Position numbers and translations under genes: made by a program. The notes beneath the pieces are model-generated. The model was not told the origin of the DNA. It did not search any database and was given only the letters and a program-made list of their open reading frames with translations. Of a stretch of DNA of 64,000 bases, positions 8,860 through 17,374 are shown piece after piece (the stretch's first letter is position 1; each line of letters begins with the position of its first letter). Source of the DNA: CAVTWH01 sp963738365 (GTDB lineage: Bacteria > Actinomycetota > Actinomycetes > Mycobacteriales > Micromonosporaceae). The stretch lies in contig CAVTWH010000007.1 in NCBI GenBank assembly GCA_963738365.1, forward strand, positions 62,001 to 126,000, in the 5' to 3' direction.

Positions 8860-10329
8860 TCAGCCTTCGAGCACCGGGTGCGCCACCCGGGCCCGTGCGC
8901 GCAGCGCCGCCGCGAGGGTGGCCAGGGTGGTGAACAGCGACAGCCCTGCGATCACCCACATGCCCCGGTGGTACGCCGACAGGGTCGGGTCGGTGTCCGG
9001 CGGTACGGCCATGGTGGCGGTCACCACGGCGAGCACCAGCGCCGCACCGATCTGGTAGCCGGTCTGCAGCACACCGGCCGCCACCCCCTGCTCCTGCGGC
9101 GCGACACCGCTGGTGGCCGCCACGTTGGCCCCGGTGAAGGAGAGCGGGAAGGCCACCCCGATGAGCAGCATGGTCGGCAGGATCACGGCGAGGTACCCGG
9201 AGTCGGCGCCGATGCGCAGGAACAGCAGGTACGCCGCGGAGTAGGCGACGAAGCCGAGGAACATCATCCAGCGGGCGCCCACCTTGCCGAGCAGGAACCC
9301 GGCGCGCGGGGCGATGGCCGCGATCAGCAGCCCGCAGGGCAGGAAGCCCAGCGCCATCTCCAGCGGCGACCAGTGGCGGGTGGTCTGCAGGTAGAGCGAG
9401 CCGATGAACTGGAAGCTCATGTACGTACCCAGGATCGCCGCGGCGACCAGGGCCGCGCCGATGAGGGTGCCGTTGCGCAGGAAGGCCAGCCGGATCAGCG
9501 GGCGCGCGGTGTTCTTCTCGATCAACAGGAACGCGACGAGCAGGATCGCCGACACCGCGAAGCTGACCAGGGTGCGGGGCGTTGCCCAGCCGTGGGTGGG
9601 CGCCTCGACGATGGTGTAGACGAGCAGCAGCATGGCCGCGGTGACGCAGACGGCGCCCGGGACGTCGTAGCCCCCGCGGTGCTGGCGCGGTGCGTCGCGG
9701 TTGACCAGGATGCTCACGCCGACCAGCACCAGCAGGGCGATCACCACGGGCAGCAGGAAGGTCCACCGCCAGCCGATCTCGGTGAGCAGTCCACCGGCGA
9801 TGAGGCCCAGCGAGAAGCCGGTGGCGCCGCAGGCGGTGTAGATGCTGACCGCGCGGTTGCGGGCCGGTCCCTCGGCGAACGTGGTGACGATGATGGCCAG
9901 GCCGGCCGGGGCGCTGAAGGCGGCGCTCATCCCCATCACGAACCGGGCGACGATCACCACGGTGCCGTCCTGCGCCAGGCCGCCGACCAGTGACGCCGCG
10001 GCGAACACGGCCAGCGCGGCGAGCAGCACCCGCTTGCGCCCCAACAGGTCCGCCATCCGTCCGCCGAGCAGCAGGAAGCCGCCGAAGCCGAGGACGTAGG
10101 CGCTCACCACCCACTGCACGGCGGCGGTGGACATGCCGAGGTCGGCCTTGATCGGCGGGACCGCGATACCGACCATCGCGTTGTCCAGGGCGTCCAGGAA
10201 CATGGCGCTGCACAGCACGATGAGCATCGCCCACATCCGGCCGGTCCAGCGGGTGCCGTGGTCCGGCGCGAGCGTCGGTGGCGGTGGCGCCGGAGTGCCG
10301 GGTGAGGTGACGTCGGTCGACGAGGTCAT
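8860..10329 (-). CDS. MFS drug exporter, DHA2 (14-helix EmrB/QacA) family
   Basis: A membrane transporter of 489 residues. After a proline-rich cytoplasmic N-terminus it has SAMFLDALDNAMVGIAVPPI in the first helix and GGRMADLLGRKRVLL, the family loop between helices 2 and 3. VAATSGVAPQEQGVAAGVLQTGYQIGAAL lies near the last helices, and I count about 14 hydrophobic segments. Such pumps export drugs by proton antiport. Beside biosynthetic genes and a TetR gene it is likely the self-resistance or export pump of the cluster. The ATG at 10329 has GGAGGGA six bases upstream; a GTG at 10344 lies within that site. Confidence 0.9.
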   Translation of the reverse strand: MTSSTDVTSPGTPAPPPPTLAPDHGTRWTGRMWAMLIVLCSAMFLDALDNAMVGIAVPPIKADLGMSTAAVQWVVSAYVLGFGGFLLLGGRMADLLGRKRVLLAALAVFAAASLVGGLAQDGTVVIVARFVMGMSAAFSAPAGLAIIVTTFAEGPARNRAVSIYTACGATGFSLGLIAGGLLTEIGWRWTFLLPVVIALLVLVGVSILVNRDAPRQHRGGYDVPGAVCVTAAMLLLVYTIVEAPTHGWATPRTLVSFAVSAILLVAFLLIEKNTARPLIRLAFLRNGTLIGAALVAAAILGTYMSFQFIGSLYLQTTRHWSPLEMALGFLPCGLLIAAIAPRAGFLLGKVGARWMMFLGFVAYSAAYLLFLRIGADSGYLAVILPTMLLIGVAFPLSFTGANVAATSGVAPQEQGVAAGVLQTGYQIGAALVLAVVTATMAVPPDTDPTLSAYHRGMWVIAGLSLFTTLATLAAALRARARVAHPVLEG

Positions 10330-10347
10330 GGGTGGTCCCTCCACTCA

Positions 10348-10373
10348 ATATTTGACTTCGAGGTACAAAATAT
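10348..10373. promoter_or_regulatory. Candidate TetR operator upstream of the exporter
   Basis: An AT-rich imperfect palindrome centred near 10360 reads TTTGACTTCGAGGTACAAA inside flanking ATA/TAT ends. It lies 20-45 bases upstream of the MFS start. Its reverse complement resembles the sequence at 11011-11028 in front of the TetR gene (TTTGT, 8-9 bases, then GTCAA). Two copies of one motif at the promoters of a TetR gene and its neighbouring pump suggest operator sites. Confidence 0.5.
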
Positions 10374-10412
10374 GGGCGTACGCCGCCGCGGCGCAGCCGG
10401 GTTCGGGGTGCC

Positions 10413-10991
10413 TCAGATCGCCTGGACGGTCGCTGTCACGATGGCGTTCAGCCGGGCTCGGTCGTCAGTGGTCTTCACCAGCACGCGCAGCCCCACCATC
10501 GCCGCCTGTACCAGCCCGGCCAGCGCCGCCGGGTCGCGGTCCGCGGCGATCTCGCCGGCCGCCTGTGCGGCGACGAGGGCGGTACGGATGACCGATTCCG
10601 AGTTCTCCAGCGAGCGGCCGAGCAGCCGGGCGCCCGGATCCGTCCGGTCGTGCAGCTCGGCGACGCTGTTGACGATCAGGCAGCCGCACCGGTCGGGATC
10701 GTTCAGATCGGCCTCGATGAACGACTCCAGCAGCCGCCGGACCCGCACCCGGATCGGGTCGTCGGACTCCAGTACGGCCTTCAGGTCGGCCAGCGAGGCG
10801 TCGGCGTAGCGCTGCAGGCTCTGCAGGAACAGGTCGTGCTTGCTGCCGAAGGTGTTGTAGAGGCTGCCCTTGCCGATGCCCATGCAGTCGGCCAGGTCCT
10901 GCGGCGAGGTGTCCCGGTACCCGCGGGTGCGGAAGGCGCCGACCGCGCGCTCCACGGCGACGACCGGATCGAACTTCTTGGCTCTGCCCAC
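10413..10991 (-). CDS. TetR/AcrR-family transcriptional repressor
   Basis: A 192-residue regulator. The N-terminal helix-turn-helix is clear (FRTRGYRDTSPQDLADCMGIGKGSLYNTFGSKHDLF, of which residues 20-50 form the DNA-binding unit), and a helical ligand domain follows with a CGCLIVNSVAELHD segment. I prefer the GTG at 10991, giving MGRAKKFDP, over a TTG at 11000; no good ribosome-binding site is visible, so the transcript may be leaderless. It sits directly upstream of the MFS pump on the same strand and divergent from the LLM oxidoreductase, so it probably represses both sides. Confidence 0.88.
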   Translation of the reverse strand: MGRAKKFDPVVAVERAVGAFRTRGYRDTSPQDLADCMGIGKGSLYNTFGSKHDLFLQSLQRYADASLADLKAVLESDDPIRVRVRRLLESFIEADLNDPDRCGCLIVNSVAELHDRTDPGARLLGRSLENSESVIRTALVAAQAAGEIAADRDPAALAGLVQAAMVGLRVLVKTTDDRARLNAIVTATVQAI

Positions 10992-11010
10992 AGCGCCCAA
11001 CGTACGGTAT

Positions 11011-11028
11011 TTTTGTCCTTCAGGTCAA
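11011..11028. promoter_or_regulatory. Candidate TetR operator in the tetR/LLM divergent promoter
   Basis: The sequence TTTTGTCCTTCAGGTCAA is a partial inverted repeat (TTG(T)CC against GGTCAA). It lies between the leftward TetR gene and the rightward LLM gene and matches the motif before the MFS gene at 10348. Binding here would autoregulate the repressor and control the LLM-aroC unit. Confidence 0.45.
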
Positions 11029-11065
11029 GTAACTACGTGACCGCACACCGTCATCTGGGAGAGCC

Positions 11066-12055
11066 ATGACGTCGTTCGACCCTGCCCTGTGCGCCCGACC
11101 CGGCTTCGCGCGGATGTACCAGCCCGGTGCGCTCACCCTGGGGCTGCTGTTCCCGCTGGAGTCCTACTCCGGCCCCGTCCCCCGGATGGACGTCGCCGAG
11201 CAGGTCGACCGCGCCCGCCTGGCCGAGCAGCACGGCTTCGCCGCCCTGTGGGCGCGGGACGTGCCGCTGTTCGACCCCGGCTTCGGCGACGTCGGCCAGA
11301 TGTACGACCCGTGGGTCTGGTTGACCCACATCGCCGCGGTGACCTCCCGCATCGCGCTGGCCACCGGCTCGACCGTGCTGCCGCTGCGCAACCCGATCGA
11401 CACGGCGAAGGCGGCGGCCTCGGTCGACCTGCTCAGCGGCGGACGGCTGGTGATGGGCGTGGCGACCGGCGACCGGGGGGTGGAGTTCCCGGCCTACGGG
11501 CTGGACCGGGAGGACAGCGGCGTGCTGTTCCGCGCCTCCGTCTCGGCGATGCGCCAGTTGTGGCGGGAGAGCTTCCCCACGCTCGCCACCCCGTACGGGA
11601 TCGTCCGGGACGCGGGACTGCTGCCGCAGCCGACCGGCGGCCGGATACCCCTGCTGATCACCGGGAACAGCCGGCAGGAGCTGGACTGGATCGCCGAACA
11701 CGGCGACGGCTGGCTGATGTACCCCCGCCCGGTCGAACAGCAGGCGCTGGTCCTCGCCCGGTGGCGGGCCGCGGGGCAGGCCCGCGGCGTGCACAAGCCC
11801 TTCTCCCAGTCGCTCTACATCGACCTCGCCGAGCAGCCCACGGCCCGCCCGGTCCCGATCCACCTCGGCTACCGACTCGGCCGCGACCCGCTGATCGAAC
11901 ACCTCACCCGGATGCGCGACATCGGCGTCAACCACGTCACGCTCAACCTCAAGTACGGCCGCCGCCCCGCCCCCGACGTGCTCGACGAGCTGGCCGCCCA
12001 CGTCCTGCCGTACTTTCCGGCGGCATCCCGGCCGACCCCGGTGACCGTCGCCTGA
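11066..12055 (+). CDS. LLM-class (luciferase-like) flavin-dependent oxidoreductase
   Basis: A 329-residue bacterial luciferase-like TIM-barrel protein. Family signatures are AEQHGFAALWARDVPLFDP, WLTHIAAVTSRIALATGSTVLPLRNPIDTAKAAASVDLLSGGRLVMGVATGD and the later LITGNSRQELDWIAEHGDGWLMYPRP. It resembles the subgroup of LLM oxidoreductases around BA3436. FMN or F420 use and the substrate are not decidable from sequence. GGGAGAG precedes the ATG. The chorismate synthase gene follows 48 bases later on the same strand, so the two are probably co-transcribed from the TetR-controlled promoter. Confidence 0.85.
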   Translation: MTSFDPALCARPGFARMYQPGALTLGLLFPLESYSGPVPRMDVAEQVDRARLAEQHGFAALWARDVPLFDPGFGDVGQMYDPWVWLTHIAAVTSRIALATGSTVLPLRNPIDTAKAAASVDLLSGGRLVMGVATGDRGVEFPAYGLDREDSGVLFRASVSAMRQLWRESFPTLATPYGIVRDAGLLPQPTGGRIPLLITGNSRQELDWIAEHGDGWLMYPRPVEQQALVLARWRAAGQARGVHKPFSQSLYIDLAEQPTARPVPIHLGYRLGRDPLIEHLTRMRDIGVNHVTLNLKYGRRPAPDVLDELAAHVLPYFPAASRPTPVTVA

Positions 12056-12103
12056 CTTTCCGAACCCCTCGAGACACTTGCCGAACCTGAGAAAGGTCGA
12101 TCC

Positions 12104-13282
12104 ATGCTGCGTTGGCTCACCGCAGGCGAATCCCACGGCCCGGCGCTCGTCGCCCTGATCGAGGGCGTACCGGCCGGCGTCCGGGTGACGAGCGCGGACA
12201 TCAGCCGCGAACTCGCCCGCCGCCGGCTCGGCTACGGCCGGGGCGCCCGGATGTCGTTCGAGCAGGACCAGGTCGAGGTGATCGGCGGCATCCGGCACGG
12301 GGTGACGCTGGGCAGCCCGGTGGCGATCCGGGTCGGCAACTCGGAGTGGCCCAAGTGGCGCACCGTGATGGCAGCCGACCCGGTGGACGCCGCGCAACTC
12401 GCGGCGCAGGCCCGCAACGCTCCGCTGACCCGTCCCCGCCCCGGCCACGCCGACCTCGCCGGCATGCAGAAGTACGGGCACCCCGACGCCCGACCGATCC
12501 TGGAGCGCGCCAGCGCCCGGGAGACTGCCGCCCGCGTCGCGGTCGGCGCGGTCGCCAAGGCGCTGGCCGAGCAGGCGCTCGGCGTCCACCTGGTGTCCCA
12601 CGTGACCGCGCTCGGGCCGGTGTGCGTGCCGGCCGGACCGGTTCCCACCCCGCAGGACGCCGAGCGCATCGACGCCGACCCGCTGCGCTGCTTCGACGCA
12701 CAGGCCGGTCGCCGGATGGCGGCCGAGGTCGATGCGGCGAAACGGGACGCGGACACCCTGGGCGGTGTGGTGGAGGTGCTCGCCTACGGCGTACCGCCGG
12801 GCCTCGGGTCGCACGTGCAGTGGGACCGCAGGCTCGACGCCCGGCTGGCCGCCGCATTGATGTCGATCCAGTCGGTCAAGGGTGTGGAGATCGGCGACGG
12901 ATTCACCCAGGCGGCATCCCGTGGCTCGGTCGCGCACGACGAGATCCTGCCCGACGCCGGTGGCGTGCGGCGGGCCACCCACCGGGCCGGCGGCCTGGAA
13001 GGGGGCATCACCAACGGCGAACTCCTGCGGGTACGGGCGGCACTGAAGCCGATCTCGTCGCTGAACCGGGCGCTGCGGACCGTGGACCTGACCACCGGCG
13101 AGCCCGCCACCGCGATCAACCAGCGCTCCGACGTGTGCGCGGTGCCGGCGGGCGCCGTGGTCGCCGAGGCGATGGTGGCGCTCGTCCTGGCTGAAGCGGC
13201 CATGGAGAAGTTCGGTGGCGACTCGCTCACCGAGGTCACCCGCAACGTCGCCGGCTACCTCGACGCCCTGCCGGTGCGGTGA
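12104..13282 (+). CDS. aroC: Chorismate synthase
   Basis: A 392-residue enzyme that converts 5-enolpyruvylshikimate 3-phosphate to chorismate with reduced FMN. The N-terminus MLRWLTAGESHGPALVALIEG carries the invariant GESHG motif. GYGRGARMSFEQDQVEVIGGIRHG, RPGHADLAGMQKY, RASARETAARVAVGA, AGGLEGGITNG and the C-terminal NQRSDVCAVPA are all conserved. Length is normal. Its position next to a drug pump, an LLM enzyme and a DAHP synthase, rather than beside aroK/aroB, suggests a second copy dedicated to secondary metabolism; whether another copy exists elsewhere is unknown. Confidence 0.95.
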   Translation: MLRWLTAGESHGPALVALIEGVPAGVRVTSADISRELARRRLGYGRGARMSFEQDQVEVIGGIRHGVTLGSPVAIRVGNSEWPKWRTVMAADPVDAAQLAAQARNAPLTRPRPGHADLAGMQKYGHPDARPILERASARETAARVAVGAVAKALAEQALGVHLVSHVTALGPVCVPAGPVPTPQDAERIDADPLRCFDAQAGRRMAAEVDAAKRDADTLGGVVEVLAYGVPPGLGSHVQWDRRLDARLAAALMSIQSVKGVEIGDGFTQAASRGSVAHDEILPDAGGVRRATHRAGGLEGGITNGELLRVRAALKPISSLNRALRTVDLTTGEPATAINQRSDVCAVPAGAVVAEAMVALVLAEAAMEKFGGDSLTEVTRNVAGYLDALPVR

Positions 13283-13383
13283 CGCGCCGGCCGACCGGTA
13301 TCTGCCTCCACTTGCGACCGTGTACCCCTCGCTCAGAGTCGCTGCGACCAGTGGCGGCGCAGGGCGAGGGTCAGGACCGCGGA

Positions 13384-13593
13384 GTGATACCGATCGACTG
13401 GGGTTGCAGCGTGCCGGGCGTGGTCCGGTCGCACAACGAGGACAGCCTGCTGGCCCGCTCGCCGGTGTTCGTCGTTGCCGACGGCATGGGTGGCCACGCC
13501 GCCGGTGAGGTCGCTAGTCGGCTGGTGGTTGAGGAGTTCCAGCGGGTGGCCCGGGCCAGCGACTTCACTACGATCTGTGGCAGTCGGGGCTAG
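13384..13593 (+). pseudogene. Truncated PP2C-type Ser/Thr phosphatase (N-terminal fragment)
   Basis: About 69 codons match the N-terminus of PPM/PP2C phosphatases: a VVRSHNEDSLL motif is followed by VVADGMGGHAAGEVAS, which carries metal-binding aspartates. Full-length relatives are about 240 residues or longer. Here the homology stops after RVARASDF, and four residues later an out-of-context tail ends in TAG. The fragment overlaps the end of the oppositely oriented MBL gene by four bases. It looks like the stump of a gene lost in a rearrangement at the end of the biosynthetic block. Confidence 0.75.
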
Positions 13594-14333
13594 GGAAGGT
13601 CGATGACCAGGTCGGCGACCGCCACGCTGATCTGTCCGTCGTACCCGTCGGCGGCTGCGGCTCGCGCAGTCGTCTGGTCCGTGCCCGGCAGCAGATGGGT
13701 CAGGAGCAGGTGCCCGGTGCCAGCATCCGAGGCGTGCCGACCGGCCTGGCAGGCGCTGGATAGGTAGCGTTGCGAGTCTTGCGGTACCTGATCCACATAG
13801 CTTGCCTCGGCCAGGAGGAGGTCGGCGTCGCGGGCCAACTCAACCACGTCTGGACTCGGGCCGGTGTCGCCGGTGTAGGCGAGCACCCGGTCGCCCGCGG
13901 CCAGCCGTATACCGGCGTTGGGCAGCCAATGCGGCAGCAGGCGGGTCTCGGCACGGAACGGGCCGATGTCGAGGCGGCTGCCGGCGGCGAACTCGTGCAG
14001 GACGTAGCTTGCGGTCAGCATTCCGGGGCGGTCCAACGCCAACACCGCGTCCAGCGCACCAGGTGGTGCATAGACCGGCAGTGGCGCCGCGGGTTCATCG
14101 CGTAGCGCTCGCGCCCGTAGCAGCGGGTTGAGGTCGGCGCAGTGATCGGGATGTCCATGACTGATGAACACCGCGTCGACCTGATCCGCGGCGACCCGTT
14201 GCAGTAGTCGCGGTACGGTTGCGTAGCCGAGGTCGACGAGGAGCCGGAAGCCGTCGTACTCGATGAGATAGCCGCTGCATGCCTGGCCCGCAGCCGGCCA
14301 TGCACCGCACCCGCCGAGAACTGTGAGCCGCAT
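13590..14333 (-). CDS. MBL-fold metallo-hydrolase
   Basis: A 247-residue metallo-beta-lactamase-fold hydrolase. The metal-binding signature is FISHGHPDHCADLNPLL (H-x-H-x-D-H), and TGDTGPSPDVVELARDADLLLAEASY supplies the bridging aspartate. LLLTHLLPGTD supplies the last histidine. The N-terminus MRLTVLGGCGAWPAAGQACSGYLI is typical of RNase Z-like/phosphodiesterase-type members in actinobacteria. The substrate is unknown. Codon bias is a little weaker than in the biosynthetic block to the left, and it faces the phosphatase fragment. Confidence 0.85.
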   Translation of the reverse strand: MRLTVLGGCGAWPAAGQACSGYLIEYDGFRLLVDLGYATVPRLLQRVAADQVDAVFISHGHPDHCADLNPLLRARALRDEPAAPLPVYAPPGALDAVLALDRPGMLTASYVLHEFAAGSRLDIGPFRAETRLLPHWLPNAGIRLAAGDRVLAYTGDTGPSPDVVELARDADLLLAEASYVDQVPQDSQRYLSSACQAGRHASDAGTGHLLLTHLLPGTDQTTARAAAADGYDGQISVAVADLVIDLP

Positions 14334-14615
14334 TCGTCACACTCTATCGACTAGCTGTCGGGGCCGGCTCGTCGAAGCATCGAATGGAGGTTCGGCTTGA
14401 CGTCGAAGACGTGACTTCGGTCTGTGTCCCGGATCGATCCCCGCCCTGACGTGCGTGGCTGGTAACGGCTGGGTGCGAAGCCTGGGGGAAGCCCAATGCA
14501 TCACGAGAGGCCCGCAATGCCGCCTCTTCGTCCGGGAGGATGTCTGGCTGGCCGGTAGGTTTGGGTTGCTGTGCCGTCTGCCTGACGCAGGTCCTGACTC
14601 GAAAGGAGCGTCTCG

Positions 14616-15194
14616 ATGGCGAAGGTCATCTCCACGCTGTTCATCTCCGCCGATGGTGTGGCCGAGATCAACCCCGATTGGCACTTCCCGTACTTCGACG
14701 AAAACATGGGCCGCGCCGTCGCCGAGGACTACGACGCGGCTGATGTGCTGCTCATCGGCCGCGAGACCTACGACAGCTTCGCCGGAGCCTGGCCCGGCCG
14801 CGAGGCCGCAGGTGGGGACGACGCGCCTTTCGCCAAGCAACTCGGAGACGTGCGCAAGGTGGTCGTCTCGCGCCAGCCGCTGGAGTTCTCCTGGCGCAAC
14901 TCCGAGCTGATCCAGGGTGATCTCCTGCACGCCGTCACGTCGCTCAAGGCTGATGCCGACATCAGAGGCATCCTCATTCCGGGGTCGATCTCCGTGGTGC
15001 AGCAACTGCTCGCCGCGGGGCTCGTCGACGAGCTGCGCCTGCTGGTCCATCCAGTGGCAGCGCGCAGGGGCCGCAAGCTGTTCGACGACGGCGATACGCC
15101 CTACCACCTGCAAATGACGGCGACGGAGGCGTTTCCGACGGGCGTGATCCGTGTGATCTACTCGCCGACCGGGGCACCCGCCACGGTCGGCTAG
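14616..15194 (+). CDS. Dihydrofolate reductase-like (RibD C-terminal domain) protein
   Basis: A 192-residue protein of the RibD_C/DHFR-like family: MAKVISTLFISADGVAEINPDWHF at the N-terminus, VLLIGRETYDSFAGAWPGRE, VVVSRQPLEFSW and ILIPGSISVVQQLLAAGLVDELRLLVHPV. These are common small actinobacterial NADPH-dependent reductase-like proteins of unknown substrate and are not the housekeeping folA. The start has GAAAGGAG upstream. The gene is monocistronic, with gaps on both sides. Confidence 0.85.
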   Translation: MAKVISTLFISADGVAEINPDWHFPYFDENMGRAVAEDYDAADVLLIGRETYDSFAGAWPGREAAGGDDAPFAKQLGDVRKVVVSRQPLEFSWRNSELIQGDLLHAVTSLKADADIRGILIPGSISVVQQLLAAGLVDELRLLVHPVAARRGRKLFDDGDTPYHLQMTATEAFPTGVIRVIYSPTGAPATVG

Positions 15195-15570
15195 GACGAG
15201 GTCAAGGGACCAGGTACCCAGGGGAAATTAGCTACCTTCACGGGAAGGGATGCCCGCATCCGACGTTCAGGACGGTCAGTTCTCGTCCATCCCGGAGCGG
15301 GACGATCGGAGGCATTCCATCACGCTGTCTCAACAGAGCGATCATCTCGACGTCCGGCTTGTCCTCGTCAGCTTCGCTCACGAATCAGAACTGTACCCAT
15401 GGCGTCGCCGCAGGATCTGCCGCCGACCGGGCGTCGCTTGGTGCCTCGCCAGGCGTTCGGTCCGGGCATCCGATGACAGCGGGTTGCAGGGATGCACAGC
15501 TGGCCGGTATGCGACCACGACGGCACAGCAGGAGCTCACCCACCAAGTGTCCGGCCTGGCGTAGTGGGGT
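15195..15570. other. 376-bp gap without a recognisable gene
   Basis: I see no conserved reading frame, RNA gene or strong hairpin here. Base composition is less biased than in neighbouring genes, which fits non-coding or degraded sequence. Confidence 0.4.
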
Positions 15571-16203
15571 ATGCGTAAAGCCCTGCCCACGGCGATAATT
15601 GCCGACGTGCGGGTCGTCGGTGACAGCGGCGAGGATGAGATGGTCGCCTGCTTTCTTCTCGGTGAGCTGACAAGCCGGAGGTTCGGTGCCGGGATCCGGC
15701 GGGCGCTGGCGGCCGTTGGTGAGTCCGACCGCCTGCTGACGGATGCGGACCTGACCGACCCGGTGGCCAACCAGGCGCGACGTGATCTGCTCGCGGTCAC
15801 TCGGGGGTACGGCGAGAACAGTGATCTATTCGAGGACTTTCCCGCCCGCGTTCGCTGGATCCGGGCGGTGTTGAAGCCCGCTGAGCTGGCCCGCGTGCGC
15901 TACATCGAGTACTCGTACTGGAACGAGTTGTCGGGCGGTAGCAGGCTGCCGGGCGACGCTGCCAGGCGCATCGAGGCCGGCGTGCGGGTGTTCGGCGTGT
16001 CGAACCGCCGGTTTGTCGCGGCTGCTGATGCCGTCCGGCGGGGGGAATTCTTTCTGCCGCTCATTCTGGCCGGGCGGCGACGGAACACGCTGGTGTGCCT
16101 GGAGGGTCATCTACGGTTGACCGCATACGCGCTGGCTGGCTTTCCGGTCGCGGTGGAGTGCCTGGTCGGCACTGCTCGGGCAATGGACCGCTGGGCACGT
16201 TGA
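15571..16203 (+). CDS. Hypothetical protein with a ParB/Srx-like C-terminal motif
   Basis: A 210-residue protein that I do not recognise as a named family. Near the C-terminus, RRRNTLVCLEGHLRLTAYAL followed by AGFPVAVECLVGTA resembles the glycine-histidine-arginine loop of ParB/sulfiredoxin-like domains (compare DGHHRL-type motifs). The middle (YIEYSYWNELSGGSRLPGDAARRIEAG) is hydrophilic, and no signal peptide or membrane segment is seen. The start may lie further in, since no strong ribosome-binding site precedes 15571. It stands alone between two gaps. An enzyme or nucleotide-binding role is only a guess. Confidence 0.55.
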   Translation: MRKALPTAIIADVRVVGDSGEDEMVACFLLGELTSRRFGAGIRRALAAVGESDRLLTDADLTDPVANQARRDLLAVTRGYGENSDLFEDFPARVRWIRAVLKPAELARVRYIEYSYWNELSGGSRLPGDAARRIEAGVRVFGVSNRRFVAAADAVRRGEFFLPLILAGRRRNTLVCLEGHLRLTAYALAGFPVAVECLVGTARAMDRWAR

Positions 16204-16640
16204 TCCGCCACGATTCGGCCGACTTGCCGATGAACGGGCGTCAGTAGTTTCGAGATCTGAACGGCACCGCATCCCGGCGCTCACCGCGATGGCGATGTCC
16301 GGATATGCCCCCGATCGGGCGCGAACCTGTCGAGGGGGAGCACGTCTTCCGTGTCATACAACACGCGCACAGGTCCATTCTTCGACAGCTGACCCCCGCC
16401 CGGGTCGACTGTCCACGCACAATCGGCTGCGCCGTGGGGTCGCAGTTGCTCAACCTAACCGCGGATCGTCCCGGCGCACCACACGGATCACCAGGCAAGC
16501 GTGACGCACAAGGTCGGTACGCGCTCATGCCGCCGTCCGTGTGCCGGCTGCCTGGAGCTGACGCGCTTCGTGAACGGTGAGTCATCCGTGGGGAACGCCG
16601 CCCGCTGAACTGGGCACCTGGCGCGGGCTCTCCGGCCGAC
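16204..16640. other. 437-bp gap without a recognisable gene
   Basis: Open frames on both strands here have poor codon bias and no family resemblance. The stretch may be remnant DNA. I see no RNA gene, hairpin or repeat. Confidence 0.4.
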
Positions 16641-16994
16641 TCAGTGATCACCCGGCGCGGGTGCCGAGTTGTAGCGTTCCCAGACAGTTGCCCGTTCTTC
16701 GTCTGTGCCCGCAGCGTGCAGCGCTGTTACCAACTGGTCGACCTCGGGAGTCATGACGGCGATGACGTCAGCACCCTCGATGTCGATGGTGGCAAACGTG
16801 TGAGTCGTGCCGGCGGGGATGGTCACGTGATCGCCCGGTTGAAGAATCCTTCGTTCGGTGCCAATGAGCACCTCGAGTCGACCTCGAAGGACGACGAATC
16901 CCTCGTCGGACAGGTGGTGCCGGTGGGGTGGGGCTTGGTCTCCCGCGTAGTGGGCCAGGTCCCATCGGCGCATCACGAAACCGTTCACGGGCAT
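16641..16994 (-). CDS. Cupin-domain protein
   Basis: A single-domain cupin of about 117 residues. The first motif reads APPHRHHLSDEGFVVLRGRLEVLIG, giving the H-x-H and glutamate metal ligands, and the second reads LQPGDHVTIPAGTTHTFATI with the last histidine. A C-terminal tail (LVTALHAAGTDEERATVWERYN) resembles small actinobacterial cupins. The frame stays open upstream to 17156 and includes other ATGs (for example at 17078), so the N-terminus is uncertain. I prefer 16994 because the sequence before it has weak codon bias. No substrate can be named. Confidence 0.75.
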   Translation of the reverse strand: MPVNGFVMRRWDLAHYAGDQAPPHRHHLSDEGFVVLRGRLEVLIGTERRILQPGDHVTIPAGTTHTFATIDIEGADVIAVMTPEVDQLVTALHAAGTDEERATVWERYNSAPAPGDH

Positions 16995-17374
16995 GACCGT
17001 AGCCGCTTGATCAGCCGAGGTCGATACAAGCGCATCCTCACGGTCCGGGGTGTCGTTGCGGAGCTGGACGATGGCCATGATGCGGTCGGCATCCTCGATC
17101 CGGTGGTGCTGGCACCCGAACTCGACGCGGCTGCCCTGATCGGCTGGACTCGTCATCGGCGTCTTGGCCGGCCTCTACCCAGCTGTCCGGGCGTTCCGCC
17201 TCGCGCCCACCGACGCGCTGCCCACGCCATGAAAGCCGGCACAGCGCAGCCCGGCGCGATTCCCGGCACCACTACATCGCCGGCCGGGTCGTACCGGCCT
17301 CCGGTCACCGCTCGGCTGCCCGCTCATTGCGGGGTGCGGGCGCATCCGGTACCCGCCGGATGCGCCCGCGGACG
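16995..17374. other. 380-bp gap, mostly featureless
   Basis: Apart from a possible N-terminal extension of the cupin gene up to 17156, I see no gene, RNA or clear regulatory element between the cupin gene and the end of the CBM2 protein gene. Confidence 0.35.

Noticed and set aside
11051..12982. 643-codon minus-strand frame opposite the LLM and chorismate synthase genes
   Set aside because: It spans two well-supported genes and their spacer, and its translation is compositional noise.
16241..16651. Possible 136-residue Cys/Arg/Ser-rich protein on the minus strand
   Set aside because: Weak codon bias, no ribosome-binding site and no motif; treated as gap sequence.
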